64,000 bases of DNA from the NCBI GenBank assembly GCA_035399845.1, contig DAOPJV010000022.1, positions 1 through 64,000 of the forward strand, given 5' to 3'. Below, piece by piece: positions 17,425 through 26,934 of this stretch. The notes below the pieces were generated by a model that did no database searches, was not told the origin of the DNA, and was given only the letters and a program-made list of their open reading frames with translations. Made by a program: the position numbers and the translations under genes. Origin of the DNA: ECT2AJA-110-A sp035399845 (GTDB lineage Bacteria; Planctomycetota; Phycisphaerae; UBA1845; UTPLA1). Numbering within the stretch: the stretch's first letter is position 1; every line of letters starts with the position of its first letter.

Positions 17425-19110
17425 TCAGGGGGCGAGCAGTCGATCCGAAACGAAGGGCTGAATATCGCGACCATCGACCAGGGTGTCGCCGTTGACATCG
17501 AACAGGCAGATATCGTCGCCCAGCTCGCTCGGTTTGCGAAGGGCGAGGATCATCGCGGAAATCGACGAATAGAGCGGCTCGCAATCGTCCGGCGCGAAAT
17601 TGGCGTTGCAGTCCGAACTTGCGCCGAACATGAGGTCGTTCCCGTCGTGCGCGCCGTTGCCGTTGCAGTCCGGGACGATGCGCATGAAATAGACATCCTG
17701 CTCGCCGTTGAACGTCGCGGCAAAGGCGAGATTGGCGCCGTTCTCGTCGGAGATCATGTGGTAGTAGTCGCCGATCTTGCTCTGGTTCGGATAGCCCAGC
17801 GTCGGATCGTACATCGGCGTGATGGGCGTACTCGGCGCCCAGTGATCCCCCGCGTCGATCGAATAGGAGTAATAAACCTCCGAATCGATGGCGTTCAGGG
17901 AATTCCGCGTGTCGTTCCAGATCGCGTCGATCCGGCCGTTGGGGGCGACGGCCATCGTTCCGAACCACTGATTCGATGTGAGCAGCGGCGGATCATCGTT
18001 CACGCGAATCGGCGCCGTCCACGTGGCGCCGCCGTCTTCGCTTCGAATAAACATGACATCCAGTCGATCGGCGCCGGGCGGATCGACGGACGCCAGCACA
18101 TAGACCCAGTCGGCAAAGGCGCCCAAGCGCGGATCGGCCGCGATCCAGACGTGGCCAAGGAGTCCGCCGGGGTTGGGGAACTGGCCGAAGATCGTCAGGC
18201 CGCCGAGATCGATCGTCTGCGACGTCGTCAGGAACCCCGGTGTCTGGGCGGAATTCTGTGCGTTGGTGGACTTCTGAAACAGGTGCGACTGCTGGTTCAG
18301 CGCGGCGCCCGCGAGGTAGAGCGTTCCGTTGGATGACACATCGAGCGTGCCCCATTTGATGGCGGGTTGCGGCATCGTGAGCGGCGCCTCGAACGATGCG
18401 CCGCCATCGGCCGATCGCGTGAAGTCGGCGCCGAAGCAGCAGGAGAACTGCCGATTCCACGCCTGATAGATGAAGCCGCGGCCGGGTCCGTTCGAGCGAT
18501 CCACTGCGATCCACTGCTTGTCGCCGCCAAACGCGTCAACGGGGCTGGACCACGTCGCCCCACCGTCCACGGATTTGAACAGCTCGGCGGACGTTTCGGA
18601 GCTGAGGCTCGAATAGTAGAGGTTTCCATCGGCGTCGGCGTCGAGAACGGGATCGCTTCGAAACTGCCCCGGATCCAGGACGCCGGGAAAGGTCCATGTC
18701 GCGCCACCGTCAACGCTGTATCCGATCCCGGCCTGCCGGAAGTTCGACGCGATCGTGTCAAACTGACGCCAGCCGATCGCGATGCGCGACGGATTGGTGG
18801 GATCAATCGCCATCGACGGCTCATTGGCGGCGTCGCCGAGAACGTTGGCGCCAAGGGCGTCCACGTTGACCTGCACGGCTGTGAACGCGCCCCGCGTGAC
18901 GGGCGCGCTGCGGGGCGCGGCGCCCGGCGTATGCGGCGCAGGAATTCCGGGCGGGTCGTCCGGCGCTTCCGGAAGATAGCGCCCGGACTCGGCCGACTGG
19001 GCGTGGACCACGCCGGCCATGAACAACGGAACGAGCCCGCACGCAACTCGAAAGCTCCACGGACGCAATCGCATACAGGCGACGAAATTCCACGGGATTC
19101 CTGACTTCAT
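17425..19110 (-). CDS. secreted Asp-box (sialidase-like) propeller protein with dockerin-like end
   Basis: This 561-residue protein has a signal peptide ending near VVHAQ (about residue 38). At least five Asp-boxes of the SxDxGxTW type are visible (SVDGGATWTF, SVDGGATWSS, SADGGASFEA, SEDGGATWTA, SIDAGDHWAP), fitting a sialidase/BNR six-bladed propeller. The arginine triad of true sialidases is not evident, so enzymatic activity is uncertain. Near the C-terminus come DCNGNGAHDGND and DCNANFAPDDC, then a single dockerin-like DVNGDTLVDGRD. The ATG at 19110 has GAGGGG upstream; a GTG at 19128 is possible. Confidence 0.87.
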   Translation of the reverse strand: MKSGIPWNFVACMRLRPWSFRVACGLVPLFMAGVVHAQSAESGRYLPEAPDDPPGIPAPHTPGAAPRSAPVTRGAFTAVQVNVDALGANVLGDAANEPSMAIDPTNPSRIAIGWRQFDTIASNFRQAGIGYSVDGGATWTFPGVLDPGQFRSDPVLDADADGNLYYSSLSSETSAELFKSVDGGATWSSPVDAFGGDKQWIAVDRSNGPGRGFIYQAWNRQFSCCFGADFTRSADGGASFEAPLTMPQPAIKWGTLDVSSNGTLYLAGAALNQQSHLFQKSTNAQNSAQTPGFLTTSQTIDLGGLTIFGQFPNPGGLLGHVWIAADPRLGAFADWVYVLASVDPPGADRLDVMFIRSEDGGATWTAPIRVNDDPPLLTSNQWFGTMAVAPNGRIDAIWNDTRNSLNAIDSEVYYSYSIDAGDHWAPSTPITPMYDPTLGYPNQSKIGDYYHMISDENGANLAFAATFNGEQDVYFMRIVPDCNGNGAHDGNDLMFGASSDCNANFAPDDCEPLYSSISAMILALRKPSELGDDICLFDVNGDTLVDGRDIQPFVSDRLLAP

Positions 19111-19257
19111 GCGCAACGTACCCCTCACTCCCGAAAGGCGATCGACACAGAAGGCTGACAGCTGGCGCGCAGCAACCTCCGGCGACGGGATCCGGCGTCC
19201 CGATGTTGCATGGCATTGTCGCGTATTCGGGCGGGTGATTTCAACCGGCGACGGGAA

Positions 19258-19695
19258 TCAATTCGGGCCGGCGATGTAATCGTGGAGGTACTGGAGCGTT
19301 TCGGCCGTGTCTTTCAGCTCACGGGCCATGATGTCGCCGCTGGATATGATGCCGACGAGTTTGCCATCCGTGTCGAGCACGGGCAGATGGCGCATGCGGT
19401 TCCTCGTCATCGCGCTCCGGCAGGCGTCCAGTGTGGTCTCCGGCGTGCAGCAGGCGATGCGTTCCGTCATGACATCAACGACCTGGGTCTTCCTCGCGTC
19501 GCGCTGTTCGGCGACAATCCGATTCATCAGATCGCGTTCCGTGAAGATGCCGGCGATTTCGCCATCCCGCATCACGAGCACGGAACCAATGTGCGATTCG
19601 TGCATCATCTGGGCGGCCTCGAACGCCGTCTTGTTGTGCGCGATCGTGGCAACGTCGTTTCCTTTTACGGCCAGGATGTTTCGAACAGTAGACAT
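19258..19695 (-). CDS. CBS-pair domain protein
   Basis: A 145-residue protein made almost only of two CBS motifs (about 12-60 and 75-130), with the typical GIFTERDLMNRI and GIISSGDIMARE ends. CBS pairs bind adenosine nucleotides and act as energy or ionic sensors; free-standing examples usually regulate partner proteins, not known here. Start at 19695 is preceded by GAGGCG. No partner gene overlaps it. Confidence 0.9.
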   Translation of the reverse strand: MSTVRNILAVKGNDVATIAHNKTAFEAAQMMHESHIGSVLVMRDGEIAGIFTERDLMNRIVAEQRDARKTQVVDVMTERIACCTPETTLDACRSAMTRNRMRHLPVLDTDGKLVGIISSGDIMARELKDTAETLQYLHDYIAGPN

Positions 19696-19835
19696 GTGGA
19701 GCGCCTCAATGGACTGATTCAGCCCCCAACCAGTACCAATTGTATGCGCGGATTGTTCGAATTCGCCAGCAAAAACCGACGCATCGGCGCCACAGACGCG
19801 CGCAATACGCTTTTTTTACCGTAAAACCGCCAGTG

Positions 19836-20891
19836 TCAGGCGCAGCCCAGCTTTCGACGGATCAGGTCGGCCCGTGCGGCGCTGCGCTGTTCCCCTGTCA
19901 GTTTGCCGCCGTGGGCGTTCTGCAGGTGCGCGGGCTGCGTCTCGAGAAAGAGCTCGTTCAGGACTTCGATCGGGATGTCCTTGATGCGACCGATGTGGAC
20001 GCCGAGCCGGATGTGCGACAGGTGCAGGAGCGTCTCCTCGCTGCTGATGGTTCGTGCGTGACGGAGGGTACCGTAGGATCGATAGATGCGATCGTCGAGG
20101 GCGCGCGACTTCTCGTCGAGCAGCGCCTGTCGCGCCATTCGTTCATAGTCAACGATACGGGGGACGATCGTCGAACGGAACTCGCTGACGATCTCCTTTT
20201 CGGCGCGGCCCAGCGTGACCTGGTTGCTGACCTGGAAGAAATCGCCCGTCGCCTCAGTGCCCTCACCGAAAAGACCTCGGACGGCGAGATTCATGTCCTT
20301 CGCGGCGCGAAGCACACGTTCGATTTCACCCGTCAGTTTCAGGGCGGGCAGATGCAGCATGACCGACACGCGAATACCCGTGCCGACGTTGGTCGGGCAG
20401 GCGGTCAGGTAGCCATATCGCGGATGAAAGGCGTAGTCGACCTGGCTTTCGATGGCGTCGTCGAGCTTGTCGATCGCCGACCAGATCTCATCCAGCTGCA
20501 TGCCCGCGCGAACGACGTGCATGCGCAGATGGTCCTCTTCGTTGACCATCACGACAGTGTTCTGATTCTCGGAGACGGACACGCCGCGAGCGCCCTTGGC
20601 CTCGACCAGCTGCCGGCTGACGAGATGACGCTCGACGAGCACCTGGCAACCCAGCTCATCGAGCGAATCGACATCGATATAGGTGAATTCCGGCCGGAAA
20701 CTCGAGGATTCGAGTCGCTCCTTCAGGAAGCCCGCCAGCTCGCTTCGCTGCGTGTGCGTCGCGCGACTGAGAAAGGGAAACCCGTTGACGTTGCGGGCCA
20801 GTCGAATCCGGGAACTGATCACGATATCCGAAAGCGGTCCGCCGGCGCCGAGCCAACAGCCCGGTTTGCTCATGATCTGGTTGATCGTCAT
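19836..20891 (-). CDS. mcsB: protein arginine kinase
   Basis: This 351-residue guanido-kinase family protein phosphorylates arginines on proteins, which in Firmicutes marks them for ClpCP. Family segments are ISSRIRLARNVNGFPF (about 26-41), the CPTNVGTGIRVSVMLHLP nucleotide-site segment and the downstream VRGLFGEGTEA loop. Length matches the family. Its ATG overlaps the stop of mcsA (ATGA), so the two are translationally coupled. No ctsR or clpC is in the window. A small T-rich palindrome (19814-19826) follows the stop and may be a weak terminator. Confidence 0.95.
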   Translation of the reverse strand: MTINQIMSKPGCWLGAGGPLSDIVISSRIRLARNVNGFPFLSRATHTQRSELAGFLKERLESSSFRPEFTYIDVDSLDELGCQVLVERHLVSRQLVEAKGARGVSVSENQNTVVMVNEEDHLRMHVVRAGMQLDEIWSAIDKLDDAIESQVDYAFHPRYGYLTACPTNVGTGIRVSVMLHLPALKLTGEIERVLRAAKDMNLAVRGLFGEGTEATGDFFQVSNQVTLGRAEKEIVSEFRSTIVPRIVDYERMARQALLDEKSRALDDRIYRSYGTLRHARTISSEETLLHLSHIRLGVHIGRIKDIPIEVLNELFLETQPAHLQNAHGGKLTGEQRSAARADLIRRKLGCA

Positions 20892-21382
20892 GGCGTCTCC
20901 AGCGAGCGGATCGTATCGCGAATCTGGGCGGCGTCTTCAAATCGCTCATCATCGACGGCGCGCGTCAGTTCGCGCCGAAGGCGGATCAGATCTCCATCCG
21001 TGCAGCGCGCGGCGCCGTGCCGCCGAGGTGTCTTCCCCACATGATGCGAGGCGCCCTGATGGGCCCGTTCGATCAGCGGATTGAGGGCCTTCGCGAAGGC
21101 GTCGTAATCGGCCGGACAGCCCAGCACGCCCTTGTTACGGAACTCGACGAATGTCAGCTTGCACTGCGGGCAGGTCAGACCAGCCACCTGCTGCTCCGGC
21201 GACTTACCGGACTGCACGAACGCCGTGAGCTGCGCCATGACGTTGACGGGCTTTGGAAGGACACCTTCCTTCTCGGCGCAAGCCTCGCAAAGATGCCGCT
21301 CCCGCTTCTCACCTCCGTCGAGAATGTTCGTGAGGTGAACCGTCGCAGGTTGCTCGTGACACAGTTGGCAGGATGGATGCAT
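20888..21382 (-). CDS. mcsA: McsA-type zinc protein, McsB activator, with UVR motif
   Basis: This 164-residue protein has N-terminal Cys pairs CQLC and CEAC, then CPQC and a fourth site LGCPADYDAF where only one Cys remains. A C-terminal UVR motif (RRELTRAVDDERFEDAAQIRD) follows. McsA binds zinc and activates McsB. It is directly coupled to mcsB by an ATGA overlap. The start at 21382 lacks a clear ribosome binding site. A TAGAAT-like box on the same strand (21452-21457) would give a leader of about 60 nt. Confidence 0.93.
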   Translation of the reverse strand: MHPSCQLCHEQPATVHLTNILDGGEKRERHLCEACAEKEGVLPKPVNVMAQLTAFVQSGKSPEQQVAGLTCPQCKLTFVEFRNKGVLGCPADYDAFAKALNPLIERAHQGASHHVGKTPRRHGAARCTDGDLIRLRRELTRAVDDERFEDAAQIRDTIRSLETP

Positions 21383-21761
21383 GGGTGATGATGACCCGTT
21401 TATCGGAATTACGGGACGTTCCGCCGCCCCGGGATCCTGACTGACTCAACCATTCTATCGTCAATCATAGGCGTAATCATCACTTACGGTCACGATTCCC
21501 GCGATCTTATTGGCTGATCGACGCCCAATATCCCGCAAAACGCCGCCTGTGTGACGATTCAGCTCGACGCGCGGGCCCAAAGCGTCATCGGCGAATCGCA
21601 TGGGCGGGTCGGCGTATAAACGGGCTCGCGACGGATTTCGGGGGGCGGGATCGCGATCCGGAATCCCGACACGAACGACGCCAATCCGACCGGCGCGGCG
21701 CCCCAACGCGCTGAGGCCTCTTCACGATGTCAGTGCGGGGCGCTGAAAGCCACAAAGGGCG
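21383..21761. other. intergenic region upstream of mcsA, 379 nt
   Basis: The part near 21452-21510 is AT-richer than the surroundings and holds a minus-strand TAGAAT, a candidate mcsA promoter with no good -35 box. No CtsR-like direct heptamer repeat was seen. An open minus-strand frame of 81 codons (21461-21706) has no ribosome binding site or family likeness and I do not call it. Confidence 0.4.
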
Positions 21762-22133
21762 CTATGGGAGGAAGGTAGCGGCGCAGTCGCGTGTTTCCCA
21801 GACGCGAACGCTGACGAGCCGAACCCCGGCCGGAAGGACGGGAGCGAACGTCTCGCCGATGTGCCTGGCGACACGTTCCGTCGTCGGGTTATCCGGCTGG
21901 AGCGACGGGAGATCGTTCAGGAACGTGTCGTGCAACTCGCTGGTGATGGCGCGAAGCTTCGGCTGGAGGACCGTGAAATCCGCAAGGACGCCCATGCCGT
22001 CCAGCTCCTCGCCTTCGACGACCACTTCGACGGGCCAGTTGTGACCATGGAGGGGCTCGAGGGAGCCGTCGAGCAGCGTGAGCTGATGCGCGGCGCTGAA
22101 TTCGGAACGGAGCGTGAGCTGGTAACGAGGCAT
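21762..22133 (-). CDS. queD: 6-carboxy/6-pyruvoyl-tetrahydropterin synthase family protein
   Basis: A 123-residue T-fold enzyme. The zinc His residues are visible in FSAAHQL (about 15) and LHGHNW (about 29-31), with a C-terminal VRVWET that holds the family Glu. It either makes 6-carboxytetrahydropterin for queuosine (QueD) or a pterin; neighbours do not decide. It is the last gene of a run with two membrane proteins, ten nt after the preceding stop, with TAGGA near the start. Typical length. Confidence 0.9.
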   Translation of the reverse strand: MPRYQLTLRSEFSAAHQLTLLDGSLEPLHGHNWPVEVVVEGEELDGMGVLADFTVLQPKLRAITSELHDTFLNDLPSLQPDNPTTERVARHIGETFAPVLPAGVRLVSVRVWETRDCAATFLP

Positions 22134-22143
22134 GATGCGGTTC

Positions 22144-23535
22144 CTACGACGTGGCGCCGGCGTCCGGCGACGCGTTCGTCGACGATTCGCGACGATCGAG
22201 CGCCGTCGTCACGGGGACGGCGAGCGCGACGATGATCGTGGGCAGGATCTGGAGGAAGAGTCGGGAAGGCGTCTGATCGTTGAGCGCGAAGACGTATTCC
22301 TTCGTCAGCGTGAAGACGCAGACATCCACAGCCAGCAGCGCCCCCGTCAGCGCGAGGGCCCGCCATCGCATGACCGCCTTCGGCGACAGCGCCACGACGA
22401 TGATCGCCGCAGGCGCCAGCCAGAACGCCAGATTGAAGGACGCCCAGCCGAAGGCGTGATTCGCCAGCGACGTGATCGCCTCGCCATGCCAGCCGAGCTG
22501 ACTGACGTCGCTGACAACATCGTCATTATCCACGAGCGCAAAGACGACGACGATCGCGATGGCGAGGGCCGCAACAAGTCGCCACGCCTCCGTCGCGCTG
22601 CGTCGAAACGCGGACAGAACTTCGGGCGCGAGCATGACGGCGGCGACGACCGCCGCGAGCACATGGCCCTCGCGCTTCATGACGCCGGCGCCGATCAGCA
22701 GAACCAGGGCGACAACGATGTTGTGGATTCGGCGTTCCGACATCTGCGCCATCAGCATGAAACAAACGGCGGCGGCGAGGAACGCGGCCATGGGCATATC
22801 GGCGTAACCGGGCCGATAGGCGTGGACACTCGCCAGTGGCAGCGACATGACGAAATAGGCGGCGATCAGGGCCGGCGGCCATGCGCCGAGCCGAAGCCGA
22901 AGCGCCCCCAGAATCGTCAGTGGCGTCGCGACGAAGAAGCCGAACCACGGAAACGTCGCCAGTGTCTCGCTCCAGCCGCCTTTCATCAGCGGCAGGTAGG
23001 CCGCGCAGAGCGGCAGGTACACGGGATACTGAGGGTTGGCGCCGCCCAGGTAGTACGGATCGTCCTTATCGAAAGAGAGATGATCGCTTTCCGCGATGAC
23101 CTTCGCCTTGAAGAGCCAGAAGGTCGTCGCGTCGTCATCCCGGATCGTCACGGTCGACAGACCGGGAACAATTCCGAGCAGCTTGGCGCCGAGGCTGATG
23201 GCAAAGAGAGCCGCCAGGACAACCACCACGCCGCCGGTCCGTCCCGTCCCGGCGAAGGTCGACATCGCACGATTCGGGTTCGACGCCGACTTGTCTCGGC
23301 GCAGGATCGTCACGGCGACGGCGATCAGCAGCGAGAGACCACTGACGAGCCCCGCGAGGGACGCGCCTGTCAGGCGAAGCATCGCGAAGAGCAACAGAAA
23401 AAGCAGGATCTGGCCGACGAGCCAGCCGCCGCCGAGTGTGAGCAGGAGGCCCGCAAGCCCCGCGCGGCGCGTGCGAACGATCGCCATGCCGGCGAGCCAA
23501 GGCGCGAGAACACCAATCAGGACCCACAGGTTCAT
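22144..23535 (-). CDS. polytopic membrane protein, possibly GT-C glycosyltransferase-like
   Basis: This 463-residue protein has about eleven or twelve hydrophobic segments throughout. After the first three or four, a non-membrane loop has RDDDATTFWLFKAKVI and NPQYPVYLPL, an arrangement like the acidic first loop of GT-C lipid-sugar-dependent transferases, but no full family signature is recognised. Its start codon overlaps the stop of the upstream gene (ATGA), so the two proteins are probably made together and may form a complex. Confidence 0.75.
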   Translation of the reverse strand: MNLWVLIGVLAPWLAGMAIVRTRRAGLAGLLLTLGGGWLVGQILLFLLLFAMLRLTGASLAGLVSGLSLLIAVAVTILRRDKSASNPNRAMSTFAGTGRTGGVVVVLAALFAISLGAKLLGIVPGLSTVTIRDDDATTFWLFKAKVIAESDHLSFDKDDPYYLGGANPQYPVYLPLCAAYLPLMKGGWSETLATFPWFGFFVATPLTILGALRLRLGAWPPALIAAYFVMSLPLASVHAYRPGYADMPMAAFLAAAVCFMLMAQMSERRIHNIVVALVLLIGAGVMKREGHVLAAVVAAVMLAPEVLSAFRRSATEAWRLVAALAIAIVVVFALVDNDDVVSDVSQLGWHGEAITSLANHAFGWASFNLAFWLAPAAIIVVALSPKAVMRWRALALTGALLAVDVCVFTLTKEYVFALNDQTPSRLFLQILPTIIVALAVPVTTALDRRESSTNASPDAGATS

Positions 23536-24758
23536 TTGGCGTTTCTCCGCAGGATATAGCAGTGGTCGGCGAGCTGGGCGACGGGCCGGGCGTCGATCAT
23601 CGTGTCGTCGGGCAGCGTGAGAATCTGGTCATCCGGACTGTAGCGAGCGCCATCGCTCTTGATGACGACGATCAGATCCGCGCTGGCGCAGTCTTCGGTC
23701 TCCACGAGTTTCGGGGCGACGAGGTAGGCCAGTCGATGCCTGATCATGAACGCGTCGCCGCTGTTGGTGACGACGCAGTAGCGCATCCCGGGATCGGTGT
23801 TCTCAACGAGAAGGTCGGCGGCCCAGGCGACTTCATAGGAGCGATGCGATCGGGCCCATCGATCGACGCGCTGATCGAGCTTCGAGAACTGCTCGACTTC
23901 CTCTCTCGAATTCTCAAAGAGGTTTCGCGTGGCGCGGGCGTCTTCGATTGCCCAGACAACGACGATGATTCCGATGACAGCGACGATCGACAGACGACGC
24001 CGGCGGAGCCCCGCCATCAGGAGAACGAACCCGGCGGCGACGACGATCAGCAGCGCGAGGACGGAAATCGCGCTTTCGCCAAGGATCGAAGGTCCTCGCA
24101 GGAAGTTGACGCTGTAAGGTTCGAACGGCTCGCGGCCGGCCCACTGGTCCGCCGCCATCGCAAGACGCTCTGTCATTGTCAGCGAGGGAAAGGCCATCCG
24201 GCGGATCACGACATCGCCATCCGCCTCGGGAAACTGAAAGCCGATGCGATGGATCGAATCGGGGGGAACCGTCACGGGAAATCTGACGATCGCCGGATCT
24301 TTCCCGAGGATCGCCTGGGTCGAATCGAACTTGTACGCCTGCGCGTCAGTTGGCGTTCCATCGGCGTCCAGCGCCCGGACCTGCCAGAGGAAATAGACCG
24401 TCTGTCGCGTCGGCGCCTCGGCGTCGGGCAAAGCGACGGAGACTTCGGCGATATGGCTGACATCGGGAGCGAGGTTCAGCGGCGGCGAGATCAGGCTGAC
24501 AGGTCGGGCGCCCTGTCGTGCGAGGCGCACACCTTCGCTCGTATTCCCCTTGGGTGTCGCGTTGATCTTGGCGCCTTCGAGGTCGGAGAGCGTCTTCGTG
24601 TCCCACGTCCACGCGGCGCCGGTGTCCATCAGGACCAGGAGCGGAAACAGACAGCCGGCGAGGATCAGCAGCCCCCCCACCGCCATCATCGCCAGTTGAC
24701 CAGTGGTTCGCGGCGGCGAAACGCCGACCGCGTTTGTCGATCCTTCGTTCTGCGTCAT
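23532..24758 (-). CDS. membrane-anchored protein of unknown function
   Basis: This 408-residue protein has a hydrophobic segment near residues 24-46, a beta-rich soluble stretch (about 47-215), two more hydrophobic segments (about 230-278) and a soluble C-terminus of about 130 residues. I do not recognise either soluble part. The ATG at 24758 directly follows an in-frame TTG. Pairing by ATGA overlap with the polytopic neighbour suggests a joint role, perhaps an accessory subunit of a GT-C-like enzyme; that is inference. Confidence 0.7.
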   Translation of the reverse strand: MTQNEGSTNAVGVSPPRTTGQLAMMAVGGLLILAGCLFPLLVLMDTGAAWTWDTKTLSDLEGAKINATPKGNTSEGVRLARQGARPVSLISPPLNLAPDVSHIAEVSVALPDAEAPTRQTVYFLWQVRALDADGTPTDAQAYKFDSTQAILGKDPAIVRFPVTVPPDSIHRIGFQFPEADGDVVIRRMAFPSLTMTERLAMAADQWAGREPFEPYSVNFLRGPSILGESAISVLALLIVVAAGFVLLMAGLRRRRLSIVAVIGIIVVVWAIEDARATRNLFENSREEVEQFSKLDQRVDRWARSHRSYEVAWAADLLVENTDPGMRYCVVTNSGDAFMIRHRLAYLVAPKLVETEDCASADLIVVIKSDGARYSPDDQILTLPDDTMIDARPVAQLADHCYILRRNAK

Positions 24759-24771
24759 CAAGGCGTACCAT

Positions 24772-24810
24772 GCCCGAAGCCGCGCACTTAGGCAATACGC
24801 GGCTTCGGGC
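24772..24810 (-). terminator. 13-bp GC hairpin after the S46 peptidase gene
   Basis: GCCCGAAGCCGCG (24772-24784) and CGCGGCTTCGGGC (24798-24810) pair perfectly round a 13-nt loop. It lies 24 nt past the peptidase stop and just before the next gene on the same strand, so it probably separates two transcription units. No U-tract follows. Confidence 0.6.
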
Positions 24811-24834
24811 GTCGGGTGTTGTTACACGCGCGTC

Positions 24835-26934
24835 TCAATTCGCCATCGCCATCTTCGGCGAGCCGCCCGTGATCTCCTTCACGAGGGCGTCGGCGTTGTA
24901 GAGATTCTTCAGCGTTTCGATGATCGCCCGGGCGTCGACACCGACGGATCGCCCCTGCCGCTCGTCGAACTGGAAGTCCCAGACAAGGCTCTCGATATTC
25001 CCGTCGAACACGATGCCGATGATATCGCCGTTTCGATTGAGCATCGGGCTGCCGGAATTCCCGCCGATGATGTCGTTGGTTGTGATGAAATTGAAGGGCG
25101 TCGAGAGATTCAGCCTGCTCTTGCCCCTGACCCATCGCTCGGGAAGGTCGAACGGCGGTCGATTGTGATGCGCCTCCGCGTGTTCGAACGCGCCGCCGAT
25201 CGTCGTGAAGGGATCGACGTTGCGGCCGTCTTCATGCTGACCCTTCACGGTTCCATAGGCCAGTCGAAGCGTAAACGTCGCATCGGGATAGACGCGCTCG
25301 CCGTACTTGGAGAATCGGGCGTCGGCGATATCGGCGTAGGCCTCCGTCTCAACGCTCTCGAAGATATCCTCGTACCGCTTGCGAAGGGCCAGACCGTGAC
25401 GATCGATCTGCATGGCGAACTTGATCATCGGATCGGAAGACGCGTTGATGGCCTCCAGCCCCCCTTCGTACAGACTCCGGCGGACATTGATGTCGGCGAG
25501 CTTCGTGCCGGCCAGCAGCGCGGCGGCGCGGCTGCCCGGATCGACGCCGCCGAGGGCGTCCGCGACGGCCGGATGATCGCCGCCGAGGATGCGCGCGATG
25601 CGCATCAGGCCGTCCTCCAGGCGAACGCGCTCAAGCTCCATGTGAATCGGCGCCTCGGAGAAGAGATCGAGTTCCAGCGAGGCGAGCGACGCGTCGCGAT
25701 ATTCCGGCAGGCGCTCGGCGTCCGGCTTGGCGCGCTCCGTCGCCGCGCGAACGAGTTTCGTGGCGATGCCCTGCAGCCTGCACAGGCCGGTTCGACGATT
25801 CTCCAGCAGGAAGTAGGCGCGGTACCAGCTGTTGACTTCCCGGATGGCGGCGTCGAGGCGCGCCCAGGGATCGCTCCCCGCGTCCTTGTTGGCGTTCATC
25901 CAGAAGCTTCGCAGCGTCTGCTCCTCGCGGCGCTTCTGGGACATGATGCGGGCGTCCTGCAGGCCCGTGAGCATGCCGGTAAACGCCTTGCGGCCGTTCT
26001 GAATGTAGAGCAGATCTTCGCGGGCGATGCGATCCTGTTCCTCGCCGCGCGCGGCCAGCTGCAGCAGCGCCACTTCGCGCTGGTAGTAGCAGTTCAGGAT
26101 CAGCGGCAGCCACGTGTCGCGAAGGAACTCCAGGTGCGCGACTGTGTAGAGCCGACGCGTCCGGCCGGGATGACCCGAGATGAAGATCAGGTCGTTCTCC
26201 TTGATGCCGGCGTTGGAGAAGCGGAAGAAGTCGGGCGTGCTGGCGGGCCTGCCGTCTTCGTAGGCGCGGAAGAAGGTGATGTCGAGGTTGTAGCGCGGGT
26301 AGTTAAAGTTATCGAGATCGCCGCCGAAGAAACCGATGCCGGCCTCGGGCGCCATGACGAGTCGCACATCCGTGTAGCGCTTGTACAGGTAGAGATCATA
26401 ACGGGCGCCGCGATAGAGCGTGACGATCTGCGGCTTCATGCCGGTCTCGGCCTGCGCCTCACGTTCGATCTCCGACATCACCTTCTGGCGGGCGGTCGCG
26501 GCGTCGGCGGGCGACATGTCCTTCGTGACGGCCGCGTTGATGCGATCCGTCACGGGGCGGATCTCCATCAGGACGTTCAGCTCCACATCGGGGCACTTCA
26601 GCTCGTCGGCGTTCGTCGGCGCGTAGAAGCCGTCACGCATGTAATTGTGCTCGGCCGAACTGAGATTCTGCACGGCGTCGGCGCCGACGTGATGATTCGT
26701 CATGACGAGACCGTGGGGGGAGATGAACGACGCCGAGCCGCCGTTGCCGAATCGAACGGACGCCTTCTGGATATGGTTGACCCAGTCGTCCGTCGGTTCG
26801 AAGCCGTATTTCTGTTTGAGTTCCGTCCGGGGGAGATTGTTGAGGAGCCACATGCCCTCGTCCGCCATCAGTCGGGCGGATGTCGCGAGCGTGAGGGCGA
26901 CGGCGATAACACAAGAACCAATTTTCCGCTGCAT
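24835..26934 (-). CDS. S46 dipeptidyl-peptidase, DPP7-like
   Basis: A 699-residue secreted or periplasmic serine peptidase with a signal peptide (about 1-24). It removes dipeptides from peptide N-termini. The trypsin-like triad is visible: His in TNHHVG (about 81-82), Asp in GGDLDNFNYPRY (about 219), Ser in GGNSGSP (about 640). The segment IVFDGNIESL has Gly where DPP11 enzymes have Arg (position 673 in the Porphyromonas enzymes), which predicts preference for hydrophobic rather than acidic P1 residues. AAGGGA precedes the ATG. Length is typical (about 700-720). Confidence 0.94.
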   Translation of the reverse strand: MQRKIGSCVIAVALTLATSARLMADEGMWLLNNLPRTELKQKYGFEPTDDWVNHIQKASVRFGNGGSASFISPHGLVMTNHHVGADAVQNLSSAEHNYMRDGFYAPTNADELKCPDVELNVLMEIRPVTDRINAAVTKDMSPADAATARQKVMSEIEREAQAETGMKPQIVTLYRGARYDLYLYKRYTDVRLVMAPEAGIGFFGGDLDNFNYPRYNLDITFFRAYEDGRPASTPDFFRFSNAGIKENDLIFISGHPGRTRRLYTVAHLEFLRDTWLPLILNCYYQREVALLQLAARGEEQDRIAREDLLYIQNGRKAFTGMLTGLQDARIMSQKRREEQTLRSFWMNANKDAGSDPWARLDAAIREVNSWYRAYFLLENRRTGLCRLQGIATKLVRAATERAKPDAERLPEYRDASLASLELDLFSEAPIHMELERVRLEDGLMRIARILGGDHPAVADALGGVDPGSRAAALLAGTKLADINVRRSLYEGGLEAINASSDPMIKFAMQIDRHGLALRKRYEDIFESVETEAYADIADARFSKYGERVYPDATFTLRLAYGTVKGQHEDGRNVDPFTTIGGAFEHAEAHHNRPPFDLPERWVRGKSRLNLSTPFNFITTNDIIGGNSGSPMLNRNGDIIGIVFDGNIESLVWDFQFDERQGRSVGVDARAIIETLKNLYNADALVKEITGGSPKMAMAN

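Noticed and set aside
19814..19826. Rho-independent terminator of mcsB
   Set aside because: TTTTACCGTAAAA is a short weak palindrome with only five pairs; it may help but cannot be called with confidence.
21461..21706. 81-codon gene upstream of mcsA
   Set aside because: No ribosome binding site, no motif, and it overlaps the likely mcsA promoter.
22132..23559. 475-codon plus-strand frame opposite the polytopic membrane protein
   Set aside because: It has no start signal or family motif and is very rich in Arg, typical of an antisense shadow.
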